Source of the DNA: Pseudomonadota bacterium
GTDB lineage: Bacteria; Pseudomonadota; Alphaproteobacteria; UBA8366; JADFVY01
DNA length: 5,800 nucleotides
Reading direction: 5' to 3'
NCBI GenBank assembly: GCA_030671915.1
Contig: DAOVHN010000178.1
Coordinates: 1 to 5,800, forward strand
The translations under genes were made by a program, and so were the position numbers. Numbering within the stretch: the stretch's first letter is position 1; each line of letters starts with the position of its first letter. Of this stretch, positions 1 to 5,711 are shown piece by piece. The notes under the pieces were generated by a model that saw nothing but the letters and a program-made list of their open reading frames with translations, was not told the origin of the DNA and made no database searches.

Positions 1-665
1 CCCGGCACCGCGGCGATGGGCGCGCATTCGAGAAAAAACAACAAGGCCGCTGCGCCGCCGATTGCAGCGAAAATGAGAAGGACGAACGCGGTGCCGAGCC
101 AAAGAACACCGATTCCCGGCAACAGCAGGCTCGATGTGTCGAACAGCGGTACGAGGTCCAATAAGAGGGGGACGGCAAGGCCGCTTGCGACGAGGAGCCG
201 CCGGCCCCAATCTTTGGCAGCGTAGGAAAGCACTCGCCAAGTAATGACCGCAAGAGCAGCCGGCATCACCAGTGATACAATCCATACCGGGATGCCCCAG
301 GCGATGCGATCGCCATACTCAAAATCCACCCTGACCAGCTGCACGCTTGCGGCCACCAGGGTTGCGCCCACCGCCACCGCGAGCCACGCCGTGGCGAGTT
401 CGACCCACGCGCGCCAGGACGCAGGAAGAAATTCCGCCGTCGCAAGCGCGAGGAGGCGCTCGCTGCGCGCGGCGAGGGCAGCTCCAACGAATGTGACCCA
501 CAGCGTCATGTGTTGCACGATGGATATGGAGCCCGGAATTCCGGTTTCGAAGAGCTCCCGACCCGCCAGCTCGACCACGGGGAGCGTCACTATCAGGGCG
601 AGCACCGCGACGGCAAGCGCGTTCTCGAGCCGATGGAAGAGTGGTGGACGCTGCGCCGACTGCAT
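1..665 (-). CDS. TRAP transporter permease, fused small+large subunit (DctQM type), N-terminal part
   Basis: Membrane part of a tripartite ATP-independent periplasmic (TRAP) transporter, which uses an ion gradient to import a ligand delivered by the binding protein encoded just upstream. 221 residues are visible and the frame is open to the left edge. Hydrophobic stretches lie near residues 16-34, 52-66, 87-111, 123-146, 155-175 and 180-212. The first four fit the DctQ small subunit, including the G-I-P-V-W pattern with a following proline (124-135) typical of its last helix. There is no stop after them: further hydrophobic segments follow, and the G-G-A-A-A-L-L-F-F run ending in P-I-A-A-V-P (203-221) resembles the start of a DctM large subunit, so this is most likely a Q-M fusion. 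The ATG at 665 is 14 bases after the dctP stop. No good ribosome binding site precedes it, which suggests translational coupling. The family call is firm; the fusion is inferred because the DctM part is mostly outside the window. Confidence 0.85.
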   Translation of the reverse strand, partial: MQSAQRPPLFHRLENALAVAVLALIVTLPVVELAGRELFETGIPGSISIVQHMTLWVTFVGAALAARSERLLALATAEFLPASWRAWVELATAWLAVAVGATLVAASVQLVRVDFEYGDRIAWGIPVWIVSLVMPAALAVITWRVLSYAAKDWGRRLLVASGLAVPLLLDLVPLFDTSSLLLPGIGVLWLGTAFVLLIFAAIGGAAALLFFLECAPIAAVP

Positions 666-679
666 GCTGAGAACAGGAT

Positions 680-1714
680 CTATGGTTGGGTGGTGCGACC
701 GGGCATCGCGCCGCCGGGGTTGTTCTTCTTGTACTCCTCGGCCAGGCGTAACACCTCGTCGAATAGCTCAGGGAACCCAATACTCTCGCGCAGCGCCGGA
801 TATGCGGCGCGAGCCTCGCGGTGCCATGCAGCGCGAACAGCGCTGTCTAGCGTAACCACCTCAAGCCCCCGGACCTGCATCTCCACTATCGCCTCCTCGC
901 CAGCGCGGTGGATGTCGGCCTGTACGACCCGGGAGACTCCGCGTATGGCCGCAAGCAGGGCGTCGTGATACTGGGGAGGGACGCGCTGCCAGGATTGGGC
1001 ACGGATGACAGTGGCGCCATTGAGTGGGGCCCAGCGAAGGTCGGTCATGTAGGGAACGAGCTGGTAGGATCGGTCCAGCAGCGCGAACAGTGGCGGCACA
1101 TAGATGGCCGCGACCAGCCCTGTTTGCAGAGCCGTGAGAATGTCGGTGGCCGGAAGCGGCACCACGTTGAAGCCGAACTGTTTGAACAGCTTTTCCGCCT
1201 CAGGCTGACCCGAAGAAGTCCATAGCCGCACGGGCCGCAGTTCATCGGGCGTGCGCACTGGCGATTTGGTGAATAAGTAAACCCAGCCGGCGTCGGACCA
1301 GGTCAGGACCTTGAAGCCGCGCTTCGCAAGCCGCCGTTCCAACTGCGGCGCAATCCGGTTTCGTATGTATTCGAGCTCGGCATAGGAGCCGAACAGCAGG
1401 GGGATGTTGAGTACGTCCAGGCTCCCGTCGATGTGAGGTAGACCGCCGCCCGTGATGGCCACGGCATCGAGGCCGCCCCGCTGCATCTTGCGCACCATCT
1501 CCGCCTCGCCGCCAAGCACACCGCTGGGATAGATGCGAAGCTCCACCTCGCCCTTGGTTATCTTGCTCCATTCCTGGCGCGCCTCCAGGAGGGCGTCGTG
1601 CCATACCGATCCTTCCGGCGCCAAGGTGCCAAGCTTTATGACGACGGACCCCGCCATGGCCTGCGCTGGTCCGGCCAGGATTATAAAAATCGAAAGCAGT
1701 ATTCGGCGGTACAT
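680..1714 (-). CDS. dctP: TRAP transporter substrate-binding protein, DctP family (TatP-like)
   Basis: Periplasmic solute-binding protein of a TRAP transporter, 344 residues, the usual size for the family. The N-terminus (M-Y-R-R-I-L-L then a hydrophobic core) is a Sec signal peptide with likely cleavage after the A-Q-A or A-M-A at about residues 19-21. The mature protein begins with the family-typical K-L-G-T-L-A-P-E-G-S-V-W (27-38). It continues with Y-P-S-G-V-L-G-G-E-x-E-M (62-73), the L-P-A-T-D-I-L-T-A-L-Q-T-G stretch, and R-L-W-T-S-S around R163, where DctP proteins carry the ligand-contacting arginine. The open frame extends upstream to 2002, but that part lies inside tatT and looks non-coding. 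The ATG at 1714 is chosen for the signal peptide and a GAGGGA Shine-Dalgarno. It lies 8 bases after tatT and 14 before the permease, so the three are one operon. Association with TatT suggests a TatP-type binder. The ligand is unknown. Confidence 0.93.
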   Translation of the reverse strand: MYRRILLSIFIILAGPAQAMAGSVVIKLGTLAPEGSVWHDALLEARQEWSKITKGEVELRIYPSGVLGGEAEMVRKMQRGGLDAVAITGGGLPHIDGSLDVLNIPLLFGSYAELEYIRNRIAPQLERRLAKRGFKVLTWSDAGWVYLFTKSPVRTPDELRPVRLWTSSGQPEAEKLFKQFGFNVVPLPATDILTALQTGLVAAIYVPPLFALLDRSYQLVPYMTDLRWAPLNGATVIRAQSWQRVPPQYHDALLAAIRGVSRVVQADIHRAGEEAIVEMQVRGLEVVTLDSAVRAAWHREARAAYPALRESIGFPELFDEVLRLAEEYKKNNPGGAMPGRTTQP

Positions 1715-1717
1715 ACG

Positions 1718-1723
1718 TCCCTC
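1718..1723 (-). promoter_or_regulatory. Ribosome binding site of the dctP gene
   Basis: GAGGGA on the minus strand overlaps the last base of the tatT stop codon and ends 3 bases before the ATG at 1714 (5 bases counting from the GAGG core). It supports the chosen dctP start over the longer open frame. It also means ribosomes finishing tatT stop on the dctP initiation site, which suggests translational coupling. Confidence 0.65.
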
Positions 1724-2640
1724 TATTCCAGAAACAGCTCGTCGCTGCGAGACAATAGCCAGCGCGCGCGGCGCTGGGCAATCGCGTTGAGCAGCCGCGT
1801 GCCCGGCAGGGCATCCGTGTCTACAGCAAGCGCCTTCCGCATGAGGCTGTGAAACTGCTGGCGCTCCTGGCCCGGCAGCGCCGTGACCATCGCATAGGCC
1901 ACATAGAGACTGGCACGCTGGCCCGCCGATAGTTCGAGTGCACGCTGGTAGTGTCGATCGATTGCGCCGCCGTCGGGCGCGCGGGGCGCCACACCGGCCC
2001 AAACCAGCGCGAACTCGTGGAGGGCGCCGTGGTCATACGCTTCGTCCAGGACCAGCGACCGCTCGAGCATCGCTTCGACTTCCGGCAGCCGTGCCAGCAT
2101 GGCCGGGTCGTTCTTGGATACTGAGATCGCGAGGCCCAGAGCGCTGGCGCCCCAGTACAGAAGCGGCACGTCATTCACCGCATCGCCGTTGAGGCGAGAG
2201 AGCGCCCTCTCGGGTGTACGCAGCAGCGCCCGCCCTATGCCGGGGTGGTTGACCTCCAGCCCGCGCACCGCAAAGTCTAATCCGCGCAGATAGAACTTTT
2301 GGGCACGGATGCGAAGACGACGTGCTTCCCTGATATTCTCCGTCGCTGCTTGCTCGGCTGCGAAGTGCACGTAGGCATATGAATAGAGCACGTAGCCGCG
2401 CGCGGCGGCAAGCAGAAGGCCACGGTGATCCGGGGATTCCGCCAGCAGGCTTTCCACCAGCTTGAGGCTGAACGGAAGCGCTTCGCCGATCAGTTCGATG
2501 TCGTCATCCTCGGTGAATACCGAATCACCCGAAGCGAGCATGTCGCCAAGGGTGTCGACGGCAATCATACGTACCGAGCAGCCGCTACCCAGGGAGAGAA
2601 CGGCTGCAAGGATCAGGATGCATACATAGCGATGAGGCAT
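1723..2640 (-). CDS. tatT: TatT-family TRAP-transporter-associated lipoprotein
   Basis: 305-residue, mostly helical protein of the TatT family, which in Treponema pallidum forms a complex with its TRAP binding protein (TatP) and is thought to help ligand capture in the periplasm. The N-terminus is a lipoprotein signal: basic M-P-H-R, a hydrophobic core, then L-G-S-G-C with C21 as lipidated cysteine. The -3 residue is Gly if C21 is +1, so the lipobox is not perfect. Ser at +2 would favour outer-membrane sorting. The body has features I associate with TatT: a long helix with A-A-A-R-G-Y-V-L-Y-S-Y-A, the R-x-R-A-x-x-F-Y-x-R-G-L-D-F-A-V-R-G-L segment, then Y-W-G-A-S-A-L-G, and TPR-like repeats to the end. 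It opens the operon, followed by the binding protein 8 bases later. ATG at 2640 is the only reasonable start, since a stop codon sits 9 bases upstream in frame (2647-2649). No Shine-Dalgarno is visible. Family call strong; the role is taken from relatives. Confidence 0.88.
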   Translation of the reverse strand: MPHRYVCILILAAVLSLGSGCSVRMIAVDTLGDMLASGDSVFTEDDDIELIGEALPFSLKLVESLLAESPDHRGLLLAAARGYVLYSYAYVHFAAEQAATENIREARRLRIRAQKFYLRGLDFAVRGLEVNHPGIGRALLRTPERALSRLNGDAVNDVPLLYWGASALGLAISVSKNDPAMLARLPEVEAMLERSLVLDEAYDHGALHEFALVWAGVAPRAPDGGAIDRHYQRALELSAGQRASLYVAYAMVTALPGQERQQFHSLMRKALAVDTDALPGTRLLNAIAQRRARWLLSRSDELFLE

Positions 2641-2648
2641 ATCGTGTC

Positions 2649-2676
2649 AGAATAACACAGCAATTGGCATTGTCAC
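2649..2676 (-). promoter_or_regulatory. Possible promoter for the tatT operon, -35 inside the IS end
   Basis: On the minus strand GTGACA (2676-2671, 5 of 6 to the TTGACA consensus) is followed after 16 bases by TATTCT (2654-2649, 4 of 6 to TATAAT, including the well-conserved first TA and last T). The -35 box falls within the inverted end of the IS6-like remnant and points outward. The predicted start of transcription would fall at or within a few bases of the tatT ATG, which agrees with the missing Shine-Dalgarno and would give a leaderless or almost leaderless message. IS6-family ends are known to supply -35 boxes to adjacent genes. Seen: the two hexamers. Inferred: that they work. Confidence 0.35.
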
Positions 2677-2678
2677 GT
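2666..2678 (+). repeat. Left inverted end of the IS6-like remnant
   Basis: GGCATTGTCACGT reads inward from 2666. It pairs with GGCATTGCCACAT read inward on the other strand from 2940, differing at positions 8 and 12. The transposase remnant's stop codon (2675-2673) lies within it. The TGTCAC (minus strand GTGACA) in it also looks like an outward -35 box. Confidence 0.65.
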
Positions 2679-2885
2679 TGGTCGCATGCGGCGCAGGTTT
2701 CGAGTAATCGGCGCGCCAAACTTCAGAAACCAGCGTCGAACGGTCTCGCGGGAAATGTCCAGGCCGCGCTCCGCAAGCAAATCCTCTATATCTCGATAGC
2801 GCAATGTGAGCGGGGCATAGAGCCGGTCGTCGTGGCGAATAAACGCTGGCGGAAAGCGATGACGTTTGAACGAGATGGCTTGCAT
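2673..2885 (-). pseudogene. IS6-family transposase, N-terminal fragment
   Basis: About 70 residues survive of a transposase normally about 230 or more long. The start (S-F-K-R-H-R-F-P-P) and the helix-turn-helix region L-R-Y-R-D-I-E-D-L-L-A-E-R-G-L-D-I-S (roughly residues 28-45), followed by T-V-R-R-W-F-L-K-F-G, are the classic N-terminus of IS6/IS26-type transposases. These residues recognise the inverted ends. The frame stops just after R-R-M-R-P-T, where intact relatives continue into the W-H-L-D-E motif carrying the first catalytic aspartate. The whole DDE domain is therefore absent and the product cannot transpose. Deletion, not a point mutation, explains this, because the inverted end follows at once. 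If expressed, the fragment could bind IS ends as an inhibitor, but nothing here shows that. Confidence 0.85.
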
Positions 2886-2927
2886 CAGGGAAGGCTACCG
2901 CAGATGGCTTTGAGAAGCAGCGCGTTG

Positions 2928-2940
2928 ATGTGGCAATGCC
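2928..2940 (-). repeat. Right inverted end of the IS6-like remnant
   Basis: Read on the minus strand from 2940 this is GGCATTGCCACAT, matching the left end at 11 of 13 positions. It lies on the transposase-start side of the element. Confidence 0.65.
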
Positions 2941-2978
2941 GCCGCGGAATGGAGATTTGAGCGAAGAGGCCTCTCTGT

Positions 2979-3007
2979 CAAGTATATTGTTGCCCAAGAA
3001 ATACTTG
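2979..3007. repeat. Small AT-rich inverted repeat between the oxidase gene and the IS remnant
   Basis: CAAGTAT (2979-2985) and ATACTTG (3001-3007) are perfect 7-base inverted arms 15 bases apart. An alternative shorter hairpin CCAAG-AAATA-CTTGG occupies 2994-3008. The site begins 18 bases past the oxidase stop codon in the transcribed direction. It may mark the transcript end or an operator, but neither form is GC-rich or followed by a T run, so it is not a convincing intrinsic terminator. The rest of the 2941-3024 gap, including a 10-base palindrome AGAGGCCTCT near 2965-2974, shows no gene. Confidence 0.3.
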
Positions 3008-3024
3008 GAAATTGTCACTGACCA

Positions 3025-4419
3025 TCACGGAGCGGCATGAGCCGGGATCCTTGTTTCGTCCCCGCCCCACCGGGCGCCGGGCATAACCGACATCCGCGCG
3101 GCGATTTCGCCGGCGAGTTTCAGGCAGGCGCCGACGGACGGGCCTTCGAAATAATTGCCGGTCAGGAACAGGCCCGGGATGCGGTCCTCGGCGCCGCGCA
3201 GCGCGGCGATCCGCTCCGCATGTCCCAGCCGGTATTGCGGCAGGCCGCGCGGCCAGTGGCGGACGCGCGCGACGACCGGTTCGCCCTTCGCGCCCAGCAG
3301 GTCGCCGAATTCATCACGAGCCAGCGCCACCAGAGCGTCCGCCGGCGCACGCGCCAGTTCAGGTGCGCCATCGCCGCCGAAATAACCGGCGAGCGACACA
3401 TGGCCTTCCGGCGCGCGGCCCTCGAACATGGTGGAGCAGAATTGCACACCGTTCAGGCTGCGGCCTTCGCTCCGTGGCGAGAAGAAACCCAGCCCGTCCA
3501 GCGGGTGGGCGACCTGTTCCCGGCGATAGCCGAGATAGACAACCGCGGTGGGCGGCGCCTCGATATCTCCGGCGGCCACGGCGGCTTCGTCGTCTAGACC
3601 CTCAAGCAACTGCGCCGAAACATGGGGCTGGGTCGCTATCACCACGGCGCCGGCCGAAATACGCCCGCCGGAGCCAGCGTCGATAACAAAGCCGTTCAAG
3701 TTCCGGCGGATGCGCCGCACCGCGACGCCCGTATGCACGCGATCGCCCAGTTGCCGCGCCAGCAGCGAGGGCAGCGAGCCGATGCCGCCGCGCCAGGAAT
3801 ACAGGCGGCGGCCGGGCATCTTGCGCCTCGACAGCCGGCTCATCATAACCCCGGCGGAGATCGAGCCGTAGCGCCGCTCCATATTCACCAGCGCCGGAAA
3901 AACCGCCTGGAGGGACAGGCTGTCGGCATCGCCGCCATAGACGCCCCGAACCAGCGGTTCCATAACGCGCTCGGTGAACTCGGGGCCGAAGCGGCGGCTA
4001 CAGAAGGCGGCGATGCTTTCGTCCGCCTCGCCCCGGCCGCGCGGGATCGCCATTTCCACCAGCATCCTGAGACGCGCGCCGGGCGAAAGATAATCCGACA
4101 TCAGGAAACCCATCGGATGGGTAGCGATCGGCCGCAGGCCGCCGTTGCCGACCAGGTAGCGGTTTCGCACCTCCGGGCCCAGTTCGCACCGTTCGCCGTC
4201 CAGGCCCAATGCGCCACCCATGTCGGTGGCCGCGACTGCGCGGGCATCGATGGTGGTGGGGCCATGTTCCATCAAGAACCCGCCGATCCGCTCGGTTACG
4301 GCATTGCCGCCCGGGTTCGCCTGGCGCTCCAGAACAACGACATCCAGCCCCTGGCGCATCAAATCCCAGGCCGTGGCGAGGCCGGATATCCCGCCGCCGA
4401 TGACCGCGACGTCAACCAT
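3025..4419 (-). CDS. FAD-dependent protoporphyrinogen/coproporphyrinogen oxidase (HemY/HemG-type PPOX)
   Basis: Flavoenzyme of the PPOX branch of the amine-oxidase superfamily. It oxidises protoporphyrinogen IX to protoporphyrin IX, or in the coproporphyrin-dependent route coproporphyrinogen III to coproporphyrin III, using O2. At 464 residues it has the usual length. The N-terminus holds the dinucleotide-binding loop G-G-G-I-S-G-L (8-14) with the acidic residue E31 ending strand 2, then N-P-G-G-N-A. The C-terminus has the second FAD signature G-L-F-L-T-G-N-Y-F-E-G-P-S-V-G-A-C (416-432), highly typical of PPOX. F-x-x-R-x-x-E-P-L-V-x-G-V-Y-G-G-D-type and Y-S-W-R-G-G-I-G-S-L-P motifs in the middle also fit. 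The ATG at 4419 overlaps the radical SAM gene's end by 8 bases, with AAGGGA (4430-4435) 10 bases upstream, so both genes are co-translated. A related FAD desaturase is possible, but the C-terminal motif argues for PPOX. Which porphyrinogen it uses cannot be told. Confidence 0.9.
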   Translation of the reverse strand: MVDVAVIGGGISGLATAWDLMRQGLDVVVLERQANPGGNAVTERIGGFLMEHGPTTIDARAVAATDMGGALGLDGERCELGPEVRNRYLVGNGGLRPIATHPMGFLMSDYLSPGARLRMLVEMAIPRGRGEADESIAAFCSRRFGPEFTERVMEPLVRGVYGGDADSLSLQAVFPALVNMERRYGSISAGVMMSRLSRRKMPGRRLYSWRGGIGSLPSLLARQLGDRVHTGVAVRRIRRNLNGFVIDAGSGGRISAGAVVIATQPHVSAQLLEGLDDEAAVAAGDIEAPPTAVVYLGYRREQVAHPLDGLGFFSPRSEGRSLNGVQFCSTMFEGRAPEGHVSLAGYFGGDGAPELARAPADALVALARDEFGDLLGAKGEPVVARVRHWPRGLPQYRLGHAERIAALRGAEDRIPGLFLTGNYFEGPSVGACLKLAGEIAARMSVMPGARWGGDETRIPAHAAP

Positions 4420-5707
4420 CGCGCATGAATCCCTTGGGCATCTGATTGCGCAGGAAGGCCGGCACGCCGTCCTCGCCGAAGCGGCGGCGCAGCAGCGCCG
4501 ACAGATCGTCGCCGGTGACCGTGTCGCGGCCCTCGCCGGTCACATATTCCTCGGCGCGCTTGCGGACCATGCGGCGCACGAAGGGCGGCACATGCTTCAG
4601 GCGGCCTTCCGCGTCGGCCGACCAGTTCAGCGTGCCGGCGGAATCCTGCAAGGGCTCGATCACCGCGCCGCCGCCGGGCTCGTAGGCGCAGAGGAAATCC
4701 TCGCCCATCAGCTCGCCGTCGCGGGCGAAGGGCCTTGCGCGGCAACCGCCGCATAGCTTGCGGTATTCACAGGCCCCGCAACGTCCTTCCAGTTTGGGTG
4801 CGCGCAATTCCTGGAACATCGGCGCATCGCGCCAGATATCGGCGAAGGGCTGCTCGCGGATCGAGCCAACGGCCTCTTCCATATAGGGGCAGGCGGTGAC
4901 ATCGCCTTCCGGCGTCACCCGGCAATAGCGCGTGCCCGCCAGGCAACCGCCGGCGTCGTAGCCATGGGCCAGCGTGATCGGCCATTCGGGGTCCAGCTCG
5001 ATCGCCATGCGCTTGAAATGCGGGGCGCATTTGGCCCGCACCATCAGATCGTCGATATCGTGCGCGGCTTGCGTGACCCGGCGCAGCACGGCCTCGTAGG
5101 TATCGCGCGAGATGTTGGTCACCTTCTCGCCGCGGCCGGTGCAAACCAGGAAGAAAACGTTCAGCACCATGGCCTCGATCGAGCGGGCGAAACCGATCAT
5201 GTCGTCCAACTCGTGCGCATTGTCGTCGGTGACCGAGAAATGAAGCTGCACGGCCAGCCCCGCACGGCGGCAATTATCGATCCCGGCCATCGTCTTGCGC
5301 CAGGAACCGGGCGCGCCGCGAAACGCGTCGTGATATTCGGGATTGAGAGAATCAAGGCTGATGCCGACGCCTTTGATGCCGGCATCAACCAGACGGGCTA
5401 CACGGTCTTCGTTAAGCAGGATGCCGTTGGTGCCCACGACGACCATCAGCCCGCATTCCGTCGCATGCCTTGCCAGATCTTCAATATCCCGCCGCAGCAG
5501 GGGTTCGCCCCCGGTCAAAACCACCATGGTCCCGTCGCTCAAGGCGGCGATGTCATCCAGCAGGTCTTTTGTCTCGTCGGTGTCTAGTTCGTTGGCGTCA
5601 CCGCAGTCACGCGTGCCCGCATCCAGATAGCAATGCGCGCATTTCAGATTACAGCGCCGGGTCAGGTTCAGCGCGACCAGATAAGGGCTTTCCACAGGGG
5701 CCGCCAT
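4412..5707 (-). CDS. Radical SAM/SPASM protein with C-terminal PCP_red-type domain, heme-biosynthesis (AhbD/NirJ-like)
   Basis: 431 residues in three parts. The radical SAM core has C-N-L-K-C-A-H-C (C19, C23, C26; Cx3Cx2C) for the SAM-cleaving 4Fe-4S cluster, with G-G-E-P at 66-69. A K-C-A-P-H-F segment (226-231) resembles one in the AhbC/AhbD/NirJ heme enzymes. The SPASM region has cysteines at 255, 262, 273, 310, 313, 319, 322 and 340, including C-x2-C-x5-C-x2-C, for at least one auxiliary Fe-S cluster. Residues about 361-411 (N-W-S-x-x-A-x-x-R-L-K-x-V-P-x-F-V-R) match the PCP_red domain found at the end of the BchB/ChlB protochlorophyllide reductase subunit. The protein is probably cytoplasmic. 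Coupling to a porphyrinogen oxidase suggests it modifies a tetrapyrrole, for example oxidative decarboxylation of propionate side chains as AhbD does; a peptide-modifying role is the main alternative. The ATG at 5707 has GAGG 9 bases before it. Confidence 0.88.
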   Translation of the reverse strand: MAAPVESPYLVALNLTRRCNLKCAHCYLDAGTRDCGDANELDTDETKDLLDDIAALSDGTMVVLTGGEPLLRRDIEDLARHATECGLMVVVGTNGILLNEDRVARLVDAGIKGVGISLDSLNPEYHDAFRGAPGSWRKTMAGIDNCRRAGLAVQLHFSVTDDNAHELDDMIGFARSIEAMVLNVFFLVCTGRGEKVTNISRDTYEAVLRRVTQAAHDIDDLMVRAKCAPHFKRMAIELDPEWPITLAHGYDAGGCLAGTRYCRVTPEGDVTACPYMEEAVGSIREQPFADIWRDAPMFQELRAPKLEGRCGACEYRKLCGGCRARPFARDGELMGEDFLCAYEPGGGAVIEPLQDSAGTLNWSADAEGRLKHVPPFVRRMVRKRAEEYVTGEGRDTVTGDDLSALLRRRFGEDGVPAFLRNQMPKGFMRDG

Positions 5708-5711
5708 GCGT

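Larger units (their letters stand above)
2666..2940 (-). mobile_element. Internally deleted IS6-family insertion sequence remnant
   Basis: A stretch of 275 bases bounded by imperfect inverted ends that match at 11 of 13 positions and begin GGCATTG, resembling the GG-C-A-x-T-G start of IS6-family ends. Inside is only the N-terminal part of an IS6-type transposase, starting 55 bases in from the right end, a layout usual for the family. Complete members are roughly 700-900 bases, so most of the transposase gene, including the DDE catalytic core, is missing. The left end sits directly against the surviving coding part. No 8-base target duplication is visible: the flanks read CAGCAATT (2658-2665) and GCCGCGGA (2941-2948). 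The lack of a duplication fits an old insertion or a recombination at the element. It cannot move by itself; it could only be mobilised by a related transposase. Confidence 0.72.

Noticed and set aside
319..780. Minus-strand open frame of 153 codons
   Set aside because: Out-of-frame shadow of the permease; low-complexity Arg/Ala-rich product, whereas the frame starting at 665 gives well-placed membrane helices.
244..968. Plus-strand open frames of 203 and 152 codons
   Set aside because: They are antisense to the TRAP permease and dctP, whose products have clear transmembrane helices and family motifs. The plus-strand products have none.
1715..2002. In-frame upstream extension of the dctP frame (start at 2002)
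   Set aside because: It lies inside tatT in another frame, its Arg/Cys-rich sequence looks non-coding, and the ATG at 1714 has both a Shine-Dalgarno and a signal peptide right after it.
2948..2981. TTGACA at 2981-2976 (minus strand) as a promoter
   Set aside because: A perfect -35 hexamer, but at 17 bases the -10 position reads AAATCT, a poor match, and it would read into the IS remnant.
2647..3018. 123-codon minus-strand open frame spanning the IS remnant
   Set aside because: It overlaps the transposase fragment in another frame and shows no motif; the IS6 N-terminal match in the 2673-2885 frame is the real signal.
2641..3024. CRISPR array, tRNA or riboswitch in the intergenic gap
   Set aside because: No regularly spaced direct repeats, no cloverleaf or conserved aptamer sequence found; the gap is explained mainly by the IS remnant.
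3622..4428. 268-codon open frame on the plus strand
   Set aside because: Antisense to the well-supported oxidase gene; the product is Ala/Arg/His-rich without a recognisable domain, a usual shadow in GC-rich DNA.
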